From a virus, in the IMG/VR virus record IMGVR_UViG_3300023219_000675, positions 1 to 22,886 of that record: a stretch of 22,886 bases of DNA; one strand, given 5' to 3'. Positions 14,177 through 21,766 of the stretch are shown here, piece after piece. Under the pieces are notes generated by a model. The model made no database searches and was not told where the DNA came from. It was given only the letters and a program-made list of their open reading frames with translations. A program made the translations under genes and the position numbers. The first letter of the stretch is position 1. Each line of letters begins with the position of its first letter.

Positions 14177-14670
14177 GCCAATTGTCCCGATGTTCTCATC
14201 ACACCCAGTAATTCATCCACCTTGTCGCTGATCGCTTGTACTTCAGCTATGGTTGGACCGACGATAGTCTGATTAAGATCGGTAACGGCTGTAGATTGCT
14301 TGACAACACCTTGTAGAGCCGTCGTGGCGGCGTCCAATAGAGTAGTGGCCTGAGTCCCGGTAAGTTGTTCAATGTCGCCTGTGGCGGCTGTGATCCGTCC
14401 CAGAAACTGACTGGTAGAGATTTGTTGTAATCTGTTAAAATTTATACCATTCAAAACGATACCGATAACAACCGTCTGTTCGGGACCGTTATCTGTCAGT
14501 GAAAGACCATTGGCGACGGCAAGAATTCGCTCGGCAGTAAGAGAATCGTTCGATGCCAAAACAACAAACGAATCTCCGGTTGAATCATTTGTAAGTGTCG
14601 CGACTTCACCAGCCTGACCGGATACGGTGATTCCCTGACCTATAGAATTTCTGACATCCAGAAGGGTCAA
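14173..14670 (-). CDS. Putative tail needle or fibre protein (P22 gp26 position), start uncertain
   Basis: At least 165 residues from the TTG at 14670, which has AGGGA just upstream. The N-terminal half is a small beta domain (GQGITVSGQAGEVATLTNDS). The centre reads STSQFLGRITAATGDIEQLT, a linker seen in phage fibre proteins. The C-terminus is a helical, heptad-like stretch (TIAEVQAISDKVDELLGVM) that could trimerise. In P22 this slot encodes the tail needle gp26 that plugs the portal channel. The open frame continues upstream to 14763 with convincing codons (IPQEWNPQWFLEFIRDVL) but no ATG, GTG or earlier TTG, so the real start may be unusual or hidden by an indel. Confidence 0.7.
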   Translation of the reverse strand: MTLLDVRNSIGQGITVSGQAGEVATLTNDSTGDSFVVLASNDSLTAERILAVANGLSLTDNGPEQTVVIGIVLNGINFNRLQQISTSQFLGRITAATGDIEQLTGTQATTLLDAATTALQGVVKQSTAVTDLNQTIVGPTIAEVQAISDKVDELLGVMRTSGQLA

Positions 14671-14747
14671 AACATCCCTGATGAATTCAAGAAACCACTG
14701 CGGATTCCATTCCTGCGGAATCTGGTGGGGAATGCCCTGGATACCGG

Positions 14748-16118
14748 CTATGCCACCCTCGCTTCATAATTGGTGTCCATCAGAAAAGAATCTACCGGAT
14801 CGGACATCTGGCATTGATAGACACGGTTATAGGAACTTCCCAGACCGGTCCAGAAAACCCGTGTGGTTCTGTCTCCCAACTTTCCGAGTTTCCGGCGCTG
14901 ATATTCGGTAAAAACTGATCCGCCATCGTCGGAGACAAACAGAATAATCTCTGGATCGGAACCCTGTCCAGATGTTGTTCCCCGGCCAACCGATATATTC
15001 AGTTCCAGCCGATCATGGAGAAGTCTTTTGCCTTCGGCATAGATCGATTGATAAGTCCACTGAACCAGTTGGGTTAATCCAAATTCAGTTTTCGTTGCCG
15101 AATTCAGTTTACCAATTTCTCCCGTCGTTGAGTTAAGGACGACAAGATCGTTATTAAACTTGATAACATCGATCGGGACCCAAAAATCCTTGTTTCTGGT
15201 TTCACGTTCATGCCATTCGTTTCCACCGATGTCATATTCCAGCGTCAGTGAATCGAAGGTCAGAACATAATAGAACTTTTCTTCAAAAGTATAAGCAAAA
15301 CCAAAGGCGCGAGAGGTATCCTGCTTTTTGATCAGATCAGCAATACCAATATTTGAAATAACGGTTGGAATACGATTTACCAGCCTTCTCACCGTGTTAT
15401 CGTCTGCCAACCAAAAAACTGTGTTATCGATTTTGGCCAGTGTCTCTCCAGAAGCACAACCGATTTCTAAAAATCCCGAAGGCGAACGGGAAAACGGACT
15501 CCCGACAGGATTTGCGGCATTGAAAAAGAGTTCAATGGTATCTTCTCCTGCCAGAAAGATTTCCCGGTGATCGACGATTAATCCTACCAGATTATCCGAA
15601 TCTCCCTCGGCCTCTTTAAAGTCCAGTGGACTAAACGTGCGACTTTTCAATTTAGTATTAAAAAATATTTGAGAATTAGGGCGTCTGAAAACAAAAAAGC
15701 CATCAATAAAATCAACATCTCCAGCTCCACCTGCGCTGAAAAAGGGATCAGTAATGGGATCGACCGTCACTCCGTCGCTAAAAAATCCATCGGGTTCAGC
15801 AACAATAGCCATTTCAAAACCATTATCGGCTATGGAAACTCTTTGAGAGCCGGGAATTGATCCTATTGTTGTGACCACTCCGGCTTTGGTTGTCTTGAAA
15901 AGAGATTCACCAGAAACCGTATATAAGTCTTCCTTGAAAACATGACCCCCCCTATGTTTGGTTCCGGCGGTAACAAAGGAATCAATACCCGGCATTCTCT
16001 TGACGACCACAGGTGTTTTATTGGCTACGGTTTCAGTGGTGCAATTCAGCAACCGCCGCGAAGACACGCTGGGATCGGCGTAGGTATAACTGCCTATGGG
16101 AAGAGGGAGACTAACCAT
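14748..16118 (-). CDS. P22 gp10-like packaged-DNA stabilisation / tail hub protein
   Basis: A 456-residue beta-rich protein of the P22 gp10 (Phage_stabilise) type. It opens with a PLPIGSYTYADPSVSSRRLL module and continues with blade-like repeats (LYTVSGESLFKTTKAG, VDFIDGFFVFRRPNSQIFF, EIFLAGEDTIELFFNAANPV). The SPSGFLEIGCASGETLAKID and DNTVFWLADDNTVRRL segments are typical, as is the C-terminal GLGSSYNRVYQCQMSDPV. gp10 forms the second ring under the portal, holds the DNA in and connects to the tailspikes and needle. The length is close to P22 gp10. It overlaps the gp4-like gene by 8 nt. Confidence 0.9.
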   Translation of the reverse strand: MVSLPLPIGSYTYADPSVSSRRLLNCTTETVANKTPVVVKRMPGIDSFVTAGTKHRGGHVFKEDLYTVSGESLFKTTKAGVVTTIGSIPGSQRVSIADNGFEMAIVAEPDGFFSDGVTVDPITDPFFSAGGAGDVDFIDGFFVFRRPNSQIFFNTKLKSRTFSPLDFKEAEGDSDNLVGLIVDHREIFLAGEDTIELFFNAANPVGSPFSRSPSGFLEIGCASGETLAKIDNTVFWLADDNTVRRLVNRIPTVISNIGIADLIKKQDTSRAFGFAYTFEEKFYYVLTFDSLTLEYDIGGNEWHERETRNKDFWVPIDVIKFNNDLVVLNSTTGEIGKLNSATKTEFGLTQLVQWTYQSIYAEGKRLLHDRLELNISVGRGTTSGQGSDPEIILFVSDDGGSVFTEYQRRKLGKLGDRTTRVFWTGLGSSYNRVYQCQMSDPVDSFLMDTNYEARVA

Positions 16119-16509
16119 TTGTTATGTTGAATACTCTTCTACGCCTGCCAAGAGGAAGATGATCGAAACTGTTCTCCATCATTTCCGCTGTACCCTTGGC
16201 CAGATCGTTGAGACTATCTTTAGCAACGAATCTTGTTTCATCTGTCAGAGTAATCGATTTGCGGGCAGCAAGTTCCACCGCCAAACCGTATTTTACGCCT
16301 CTCAGATCAGCATCCTGTAAGGGTGATGTCGCGGCCAGATTTGTCTGGGGAAAATAACCCAGTTCGATACCCTTTTTATCCCATGCGGCCAGAAGATCGT
16401 TCATGGCCTCCAGACCCTCAGCGGCAATCTCTGCCGATGGCGCTTCGTTCTCGTTTATGAGATTGATGATCCGGTAAGCGGTTGTGATTATGTCAAGATT
16501 GGTTGCCAT
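16111..16509 (-). CDS. P22 gp4-like head completion / tail accessory factor
   Basis: A 132-residue helical protein with the gp4 pattern: DIITTAYRIINLINENEAPS, then EGLEAMNDLLAAWDKKGIEL, followed by a helix with YGLAVELAARKSITLTDE. In P22, gp4 is a ring of twelve that binds the bottom of the portal and starts tail assembly. It is shorter than P22 gp4 (which has a C-terminal extension), as in many environmental relatives. It lies directly upstream of gp10, as in P22, and a hairpin pair (16525-16560) sits before its start. Confidence 0.87.
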   Translation of the reverse strand: MATNLDIITTAYRIINLINENEAPSAEIAAEGLEAMNDLLAAWDKKGIELGYFPQTNLAATSPLQDADLRGVKYGLAVELAARKSITLTDETRFVAKDSLNDLAKGTAEMMENSFDHLPLGRRRRVFNITNG

Positions 16510-16524
16510 TTCGCCGCCCCTCGC

Positions 16525-16560
16525 CCTCTCACTTTGGCAGTGAGGGGCCTTTCGGCCCCT
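16525..16560 (-). other. Two overlapping, mutually exclusive hairpins upstream of the gp4-like gene
   Basis: On the minus strand, AGGGGCC (16560-16554) and GGCCCCT (16549-16543) form a 7-bp GC-rich stem with a GAAA (GNRA) loop. A second stem pairs AGTGAG/CTCACT (16528-16533 with 16539-16544) around a 5-nt loop, with further flanking pairs. The two share 16543-16544 (up to 16547 with the extra pairs), so only one can be fully formed. There is no T-run, so this is not a standard terminator. It fills the 65-nt gap between the decoration-like gene and the gp4-like gene and may be an mRNA processing, stability or translation-control site. Confidence 0.55.
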
Positions 16561-16574
16561 TCACTCCATATTTC

Positions 16575-17045
16575 TTATGCGAACGGTGTAGCCAAAGTGC
16601 CAACACCATGAATCACACCCTCGATTCCCCATGTAGTTAAACTGAGGCATGTGAGCTTCACTTGGGTGCCAACATTACGGCCTGTGACAGCACTGTCAAA
16701 GTCACACGACACAGTTGACGAAATGGTGGCGACGAAACTGTCGCCACCTTCAGCTACCACGGTAGAAACAGCAGCAACGCCACCACCGATAAAGGTGGTA
16801 GCCGCGTCCGTGTCAATGGAGTAAGAATTACTCGAACCTGCAACTGTGATCAGAAACTCAAACTCCATACCAACCGCAGGTGCGGGCAATGTGTAGATAA
16901 TGCCAGCAGCCCGGTCAAACATACAAAGCGAACCTGACTCTGATGCTAACAAGATACGAGTTGCACCTTCACCAGAAATGACCTGCCTGCGTTGACCTTG
17001 TACCAGCGCTCCATCAGGAGAATTTGTTCCAATTTGTTCAGCCAT
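16575..17045 (-). CDS. Putative capsid decoration / head structural protein
   Basis: A 156-residue beta-rich protein. Features are an N-terminal polar arm (AEQIGTNSPDGALVQGQRRQ), ATRILLASESGSLCMFDRAA, then TLPAPAVGMEFEFLITVAGS, IDTDAATTFIGGG and a C-terminal WGIEGVIHGVGTLATPFA. The pattern (LPAP..G..F.F.VT, later GT....C....W.v.g....GT....F) is common among structural proteins encoded just after coat in marine and soil phages and fits a jelly-roll or trimeric decoration protein. It starts with a 1-nt overlap (TAATG) with the small gene before it. P22 itself has no gene in this slot. Confidence 0.7.
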   Translation of the reverse strand: MAEQIGTNSPDGALVQGQRRQVISGEGATRILLASESGSLCMFDRAAGIIYTLPAPAVGMEFEFLITVAGSSNSYSIDTDAATTFIGGGVAAVSTVVAEGGDSFVATISSTVSCDFDSAVTGRNVGTQVKLTCLSLTTWGIEGVIHGVGTLATPFA

Positions 17046-17236
17046 TATCTGATCCTTCCTTGTTCCGGATTCCGTCTGGCTGAGAGTTTACCTTCTCCCT
17101 TGATTTCATACTCATCCGGCTTTTTGAGCTCTTCAAGTAAAGCGAAAGGGTCTTTCTTCCAGCCTTTTGGATTTATGCCATTAACGACTCGGTAAACAAC
17201 CTCGCCATCAATTATCTTGTAAACATGTCTATCCAT
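17045..17236 (-). CDS. Small hypothetical protein between coat and decoration genes
   Basis: A 63-residue basic protein with an N-terminal beta hairpin (HVYKIIDGEVVYRVVNG), NPKGWKKDPFALLEELKKPD and a basic tail (KGEGKLSARRNPEQGRIR). The start overlaps the coat stop by 8 nt and the stop overlaps the next ATG by 1 nt, which supports a real gene. It could be a minor head protein or an assembly chaperone; the sequence gives no direct hint. I do not recognise the family. Confidence 0.65.
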   Translation of the reverse strand: MDRHVYKIIDGEVVYRVVNGINPKGWKKDPFALLEELKKPDEYEIKGEGKLSARRNPEQGRIR

Positions 17237-18428
17237 CAGCGTGAATCCTTGCTGCTAAACGACCTTCACGGAGCGTTCTGAAGCCGTAGAGGACATCAAT
17301 ACGGGCCGGAAAGAGATCATTGTTAATGTCATAATTGCGGACAATCCGCATCGAGATTCCTTCAAAAACTTCACGGGCTGCGAAATGTAATCCTTCAGGC
17401 ATGATCAAATCCGCAGTTGCGAAGGTGAAGGCATCGCGGTGGAATACCAGATCGCCATTCAAGGATTCACCGGCTCCGGCACCAACCTTGACAATTGCCG
17501 CGTCATCGGCAGGAGAGCCAGTGACGTTCTGTTTTGCGCCGGAAACCACCATTACCGGAGTAATCGCCAACGAAGTAGCCGAAGCCCCGGAATCCGCAGT
17601 AATCGCAAATTCTTTCAGAAAACCCTGATCGATCTTGGTTTCCTGATGAACCTGATTAACACCGGCAAAGGTAATGATGTCACCTTTGAGGAAGGTTGTG
17701 CTTCCGGTATCGATCGTGATTGATGCGCCCGACTGGCCGGCTCCGTTAACCAGATAAGCCGTGGTCTTGGCAGCGGTTCCAGTGACATGATCCGCAACAT
17801 GGGTGGTGGCAAAGAAATCAAAGCCAGCCGTGCGGCCCATCATGCCATCCAGATATTGTTCGGAAATCTGGGTCGAATCTTGAAACAAACCCTTCAGTGA
17901 ATCAACGATAGTCACCTGTGATCCAGTGGAAAGTAGAGCCGTTCTGGTGCTATCCATCGGTGCCAGATTGTCATCCAGCGCCTGTCCGCCCTGAAGAATA
18001 TTCAGAAAAGACAGAGCCGCCGCATCATTGTCAACGATGTTGGGTACATCCAGCGTCACACTCTGAAGAACATCTGCCTCAATATTTGAAGCCAAAACCG
18101 CCATTGCCGGATCGAGAATCCTATGGGAAAAATCATCCAACTCCATTGTCAGTTCACGGCTTGAAAAGGTCGTATCAACACCTTTTTGGGTCGCGACCGT
18201 CAAAGTTTCAGAGGCCTCAACAGTATCCTGTACCTGGATCGTTGCGCCCGTTCGTATCACATATTCATTAGGCAGTCTGATTCGCAGGTTTTCACCAATC
18301 TTGGCACCTTCATTGGCAAAACGATCATCATATTGACGATTGATCCTGCCGATAAAGGTCATTTTCTGATGTAATATCCGCAAAGCTTCACGGGTAATTA
18401 TATCAGGGGTTAAAATGGTGTTTGCCAT
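17229..18428 (-). CDS. Major capsid protein, P22 coat-like
   Basis: A 399-residue HK97-fold coat protein of the P22 type. The start MANTILTPDIITREALRIL, then RQYDDRFANEGAKIGENLRI and QKGVDTTFSSRELTMELDDF match the N-arm and E-loop area of P22 coat homologues. The central LDDNLAPMDSTRTALLSTGS and the late GFRTLREGRLAARI are also typical. The protein forms the icosahedral shell around the scaffold. It begins directly after the scaffold stop (TAAATG) with AGGA about 9 nt upstream. The length is near that of the P22 coat (about 430). Confidence 0.92.
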   Translation of the reverse strand: MANTILTPDIITREALRILHQKMTFIGRINRQYDDRFANEGAKIGENLRIRLPNEYVIRTGATIQVQDTVEASETLTVATQKGVDTTFSSRELTMELDDFSHRILDPAMAVLASNIEADVLQSVTLDVPNIVDNDAAALSFLNILQGGQALDDNLAPMDSTRTALLSTGSQVTIVDSLKGLFQDSTQISEQYLDGMMGRTAGFDFFATTHVADHVTGTAAKTTAYLVNGAGQSGASITIDTGSTTFLKGDIITFAGVNQVHQETKIDQGFLKEFAITADSGASATSLAITPVMVVSGAKQNVTGSPADDAAIVKVGAGAGESLNGDLVFHRDAFTFATADLIMPEGLHFAAREVFEGISMRIVRNYDINNDLFPARIDVLYGFRTLREGRLAARIHADG

Positions 18429-19250
18429 TTATCTTAGTCCTTTTGCGCGACGCTCCTCATTTCTTTGATTAATCCAGTCTGCTGTACTGAGAGACGCGGC
18501 ATCTATGGTTGGCTGTGTGCCTCCGACTGGATTAGGTGGTTCCGGAGCATTCGTCTGTTGCGGTTTAGGACTGGGTTTTGACACTTCGGCCTCAAGACGG
18601 CCAATCGCCAATGCCATTTTTTGAAGCGGCAGACGAGAAATCCGGGCAGCGACATCCGGGTTTTTCCCCAGATGATAAGCAATGTCGGGACCTTTATCCG
18701 ATTCCATGAAGATATTGGCCATGTCCTCGGTAATCCGGATCGTTGGATTCTTTACGACATCATCAAAATCAGCATGCTTCTCAGCAAATTCTGCCGACTT
18801 GTTTTGCCATGTGTCCCGTATTCCTGCCTGTTCATTCACGCCGGCCTGCTGTTTTAAGGCAGCATCGACCGTCGCCTTGGCAATCTGGGCAGCCTGATCC
18901 GTGACCCATTTATTGTTTGCGACCGCAAACTTGTCTTGGTCAAACTCAAACTGTTCCAGGGTTGGCTGTGGCTCAGACTTTACGGGTTGCGGCGTTTGGG
19001 GAGGAGTTATCTGATTTCTCAGACTCAAAACCTCCTGCCTCATATATTCACCATATTCCCGCAAGGACTTAACGTCACTTACCAGTCCGGTTATACGTTC
19101 TTCAGCCCGATTACGCTTGGGCTCTTCGATTTCCGGGGGCGATTCCGGCTCCGCAACCGTCTGTTTGGGGGACGAATCCACTTGTGAAGATTCCGCATCT
19201 TCGGGCGAGGGGGATGTTTCCGCTACATCCGGAGCGATTTGATCAGTCAT
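18429..19250 (-). CDS. Capsid scaffolding protein
   Basis: A 273-residue, highly charged protein. The N-terminus is acidic and Pro/Ser-rich and disordered (DVAETSPSPEDAESSQVDS). A coiled coil follows (RITGLVSDVKSLREYGEYMR). The centre is helical (WVTDQAAQIAKATVDAALK, FAEKHADFDDVVKNPTIRI, DIAYHLGKNPDVAARI). The C-terminus ends basic (WINQRNEERRAKGLR), like the coat-binding tail of P22 gp8. The place between portal and coat and the low complexity are typical of scaffolds, which guide procapsid assembly and leave before packaging. TTAAGG precedes the ATG. Confidence 0.88.
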   Translation of the reverse strand: MTDQIAPDVAETSPSPEDAESSQVDSSPKQTVAEPESPPEIEEPKRNRAEERITGLVSDVKSLREYGEYMRQEVLSLRNQITPPQTPQPVKSEPQPTLEQFEFDQDKFAVANNKWVTDQAAQIAKATVDAALKQQAGVNEQAGIRDTWQNKSAEFAEKHADFDDVVKNPTIRITEDMANIFMESDKGPDIAYHLGKNPDVAARISRLPLQKMALAIGRLEAEVSKPSPKPQQTNAPEPPNPVGGTQPTIDAASLSTADWINQRNEERRAKGLR

Positions 19251-19271
19251 AATAACCTTAATGGTCCTTCC

Positions 19272-19299
19272 TTGTCAAATGTTAACCTTGAGATAAGAT
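19272..19299 (+). promoter_or_regulatory. Putative sigma-70 promoter for the antisense two-gene cassette
   Basis: TTGTCA (19272-19277; one mismatch to TTGACA), a 16-nt spacer and TAAGAT (19294-19299; four of six to TATAAT) lie just upstream of the plus-strand genes. The start point would fall near 19306, giving a very short leader. On the minus strand the same -35 bases read TTGACA, but a matching -10 there would overlap the scaffold ATG. Seen by eye only. Confidence 0.4.
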
Positions 19300-19321
19300 T
19301 TTAGAGGTGGTATCGGTGGAT

Positions 19322-19525
19322 ATGCCTACAATCCATGATGATCTAATCAAGGAAATGGCCGCCCTGATAAAAAGAGTGACCAAGAAAGCCGATCTCAAAT
19401 TGGTTGCTGCCGAAATGTTGAGATTAGTAAATGATGATATTGTAGAACATCCTGATTTGTGGCCTAAAGATTTGGAAACCCAGATGGCAGAGGCTAATGT
19501 GTTGATTTCGGAGCATTTCTCGTGA
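19322..19525 (+). CDS. Antisense cassette gene 1, small helical protein
   Basis: A 67-residue helical protein on the plus strand, within an otherwise minus-strand virion operon. It reads MPTIHDDLIKEMAALIKRVT and continues with charged helices (LVAAEMLRLVNDDIVEH and LETQMAEANVLISEHF). GAGGTGG at 19304-19310 could serve ATG 19322 or GTG 19316. The stop overlaps a GTG of the next gene (GTGA), so the two form a coupled pair. I know no family for it. A separate promoter and reverse orientation suit a moron-type insert: a gene expressed independently of the lytic late genes. Confidence 0.65.
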   Translation: MPTIHDDLIKEMAALIKRVTKKADLKLVAAEMLRLVNDDIVEHPDLWPKDLETQMAEANVLISEHFS

Positions 19526-19692
19526 GTAAAAAGAATAGATTAATCCCGTTCGATCAGATGGTCCGAGAAACCTTGGCGCTTGCTAAGAAACACTCGAAGG
19601 ATTTAACTCCAGAAGAACAGGAACAATTCCTGAAAGGTGTTTTCTATTTCTTTGCTGGTCAACCCTTTGGTGAAACTAATCCCCCACATTAA
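19522..19692 (+). CDS. Antisense cassette gene 2, small protein
   Basis: A 56-residue protein that starts at GTG 19522, overlapping the previous stop as GTGA. It reads MSKKNRLIPFDQMVRETLAL followed by KKHSKDLTPEEQEQFLKG and an aromatic end (VFYFFAGQPFGETNPPH). It is basic at the start, helical in the middle. Its end overlaps the 3' end of the portal gene tail-to-tail by 17 nt. I do not recognise it. With gene 1 it could be an antitoxin/toxin-like or anti-host pair, but no known toxin motif is visible. Confidence 0.6.
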   Translation: MSKKNRLIPFDQMVRETLALAKKHSKDLTPEEQEQFLKGVFYFFAGQPFGETNPPH

Positions 19693-21766
19693 TCCTGACC
19701 TGACCCGTATCTGAGCGAGCCAGCCTGATTTCCTCTTCCTTCAACATGTTATCCAGTTTCTTTTCAACAATCGCTTCCATCTGCTGCTGAATGTCCAAAG
19801 GCAGTCTTTGCTGGGCTTCGTCAGTGGCCTGGGCGTCCTTGGCGGCCTTGGCCTGTGAAGCCTGGGCTTTGGCCTGTTCGGATTTGATCAGGGCCAACTG
19901 GACCGGATCAGGCTGCTGGGGAGGAATGGCCTCGGCCTCTTCCTGGGTCGGCTCTACATCACCGCTGGCAATAAGTCTGCGCCTGACCCTCTTTTCAAAC
20001 TCGTCAGCATCGGGAATATCCAGATTCTTGACAATCAAATCCGCGCCGACCTCAGCAAGAACGGGTATGAGTCCGGTGGCTTCAATCAGATCACGGACGG
20101 CTTGTCGTTTCTGGGTGGCAAAGGCCGGTCCGATGGTCACTTTGACATTGTAACGTCCGGCAGAGAGGTCCATTTTTCTGCTTTTGGCCTCGTCATAAGC
20201 GTTGATTTTGACGAATTCCTCCTGACCATCTAACCCTAAGATTCTCACCGTTCTTTCGGTGTCATAGACCTTGGGAATCATATCGATGAGAATTTCACCG
20301 GTGAATTCCAGAGCCTTGGTCAGATTGTCCATGAATTCAAAGGAACCGACATCTCCCTGACGCTGGCGGGCGCGGATGGCTTCACCGGATTCCTGTGGAC
20401 CCTGTTCTCCCATGGCCGGTTCAAAGAAACCATTGGTGGCTCTGATGTCGTCAGCGTCCATAGTGGCTAATGAAATCAAGGCAGCAGGAACCTGAGCACC
20501 GGAAATCCGTTCGGGCCGAATACCGGGAGCCAATGGATCGGGATTATAGGTTAAAACAGGTTTATTCTTGGCATTGGCATCGGCCCATTCGGTTTCCTTG
20601 CCAGTGATCATCTTGTCCGTAACCAACCACTGGGCACGTGGGGTGTTGGCAACCACCTCGGTCATGGTGGTACGGCTAAAGTTATAGACCCGTTGAGCAT
20701 CATGGGAATGGCGGATCAGCGACTGGGAAAGATGTTCGCCTTCGATATTAATGAAACGACCACACATTTTGACCACCGGAATAAATTGCCAGTCGTATTC
20801 TATCGGGCCTTCGAGAATCTGGGCCCCGTCAATCTTCCACCACGTCACTTTGGAAGCACGGGCCTCGCGGATTTTCTCTTTACCCTCGGAATCCTTGGCA
20901 ATCACCGGCAACGGTGCAAAATCTTGATCATCGGATCTTTTTTCATTCTCTCCTGCGGCTTCCTTGAGGGCGGCCTCAACCTCTTTGGTCAGCTCAACCG
21001 TTCTGCCGTCGGTAAGAAGAGCGATTTTCTTATCGACCGGATCACGCCGGAAATATTCTGCCACCCGTAACTGATCCCGCTCGAACCAGCCCCGGTTATC
21101 ACGGGGAACACCAATACTTTGGGCCTTATCGGCTTTATCGTCACCGAACAAGGCCCGATGCCGTTCCTTAGAAATCCGCTCGGCAATCAGACATTTGTTC
21201 TGATCGCGTTTGCGGGGGTCCTGGGCCACGGGGTCCCAGAAGACAGTAAACGGATTATAGACCGGCTTGATGAAGATTTCCTGATCGAAAGAGCGGTCGG
21301 AAGCAAACTGGGGTAATATCCGCCATGCTCCCCATCCTCCCGCTACCGCATGTTTGAAGGCCATGTCGTAAGCGGTCTGGGCATCGGACATATCTTCGAT
21401 ATTACGGATCAGTCCAGAAAAAACTTCCGCCAGTTCGGGATCGGAATCGCCGTCTGTGCCCCTGATCTTTATCTGGGGGGTGGCTTGACGCTGATCACCG
21501 ATAACCTGATTGACGGCCCCGATAAGCCGGTTAAACACGTAACAGGGCCGGTTGCCGCGTTCACGAACAGTTTCCTGATCCCAGTGGGTATCATCGCGAT
21601 AAACCATATGAAGGTCTTCGCGCATTCTCTCCCGTTCCAACGAATCGGCCCCATTGGAATTCTTCATGAACTCCTTGACCTCGCGGATTAAATCCGCTTC
21701 ATCATGGGGTGGGCCTACCTGATCATTATGCTCACTGCCGTGTTTGCTTCCGTTATGTTTACTCAT
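19676..21766 (-). CDS. Portal protein, P22-like
   Basis: A 696-residue protein of the P22 portal (gp1) type. RGNRPCYVFNRLIGAVNQVI, then GDQRQATPQIKIRGTDG, is the family's signature near residues 70-105. Further typical parts are FKHAVAGGWGAWRILPQF, YNPFTVFWDPVAQDPRKRD and the central NGFFEPAMGEQGPQESGEAI. The C-terminal about 70 residues are a long Gln/Ala/Lys helix (SEQAKAQASQAKAAKDAQA), like the barrel helix of P22 portal that projects into the head. It makes the dodecameric DNA channel and binds terminase, gp4 and the shell. The length is close to P22 gp1 (725). The start overlaps the terminase stop as ATGA. Confidence 0.92.
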   Translation of the reverse strand: MSKHNGSKHGSEHNDQVGPPHDEADLIREVKEFMKNSNGADSLERERMREDLHMVYRDDTHWDQETVRERGNRPCYVFNRLIGAVNQVIGDQRQATPQIKIRGTDGDSDPELAEVFSGLIRNIEDMSDAQTAYDMAFKHAVAGGWGAWRILPQFASDRSFDQEIFIKPVYNPFTVFWDPVAQDPRKRDQNKCLIAERISKERHRALFGDDKADKAQSIGVPRDNRGWFERDQLRVAEYFRRDPVDKKIALLTDGRTVELTKEVEAALKEAAGENEKRSDDQDFAPLPVIAKDSEGKEKIREARASKVTWWKIDGAQILEGPIEYDWQFIPVVKMCGRFINIEGEHLSQSLIRHSHDAQRVYNFSRTTMTEVVANTPRAQWLVTDKMITGKETEWADANAKNKPVLTYNPDPLAPGIRPERISGAQVPAALISLATMDADDIRATNGFFEPAMGEQGPQESGEAIRARQRQGDVGSFEFMDNLTKALEFTGEILIDMIPKVYDTERTVRILGLDGQEEFVKINAYDEAKSRKMDLSAGRYNVKVTIGPAFATQKRQAVRDLIEATGLIPVLAEVGADLIVKNLDIPDADEFEKRVRRRLIASGDVEPTQEEAEAIPPQQPDPVQLALIKSEQAKAQASQAKAAKDAQATDEAQQRLPLDIQQQMEAIVEKKLDNMLKEEEIRLARSDTGQVRINVGD

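Noticed and set aside
19248-19277. Minus-strand promoter for the scaffold gene (TTGACA at 19277-19272)
   Set aside because: The -35 is perfect, but the only fitting -10-like sequence overlaps the scaffold start codon, and the gene lies within a continuous late operon.
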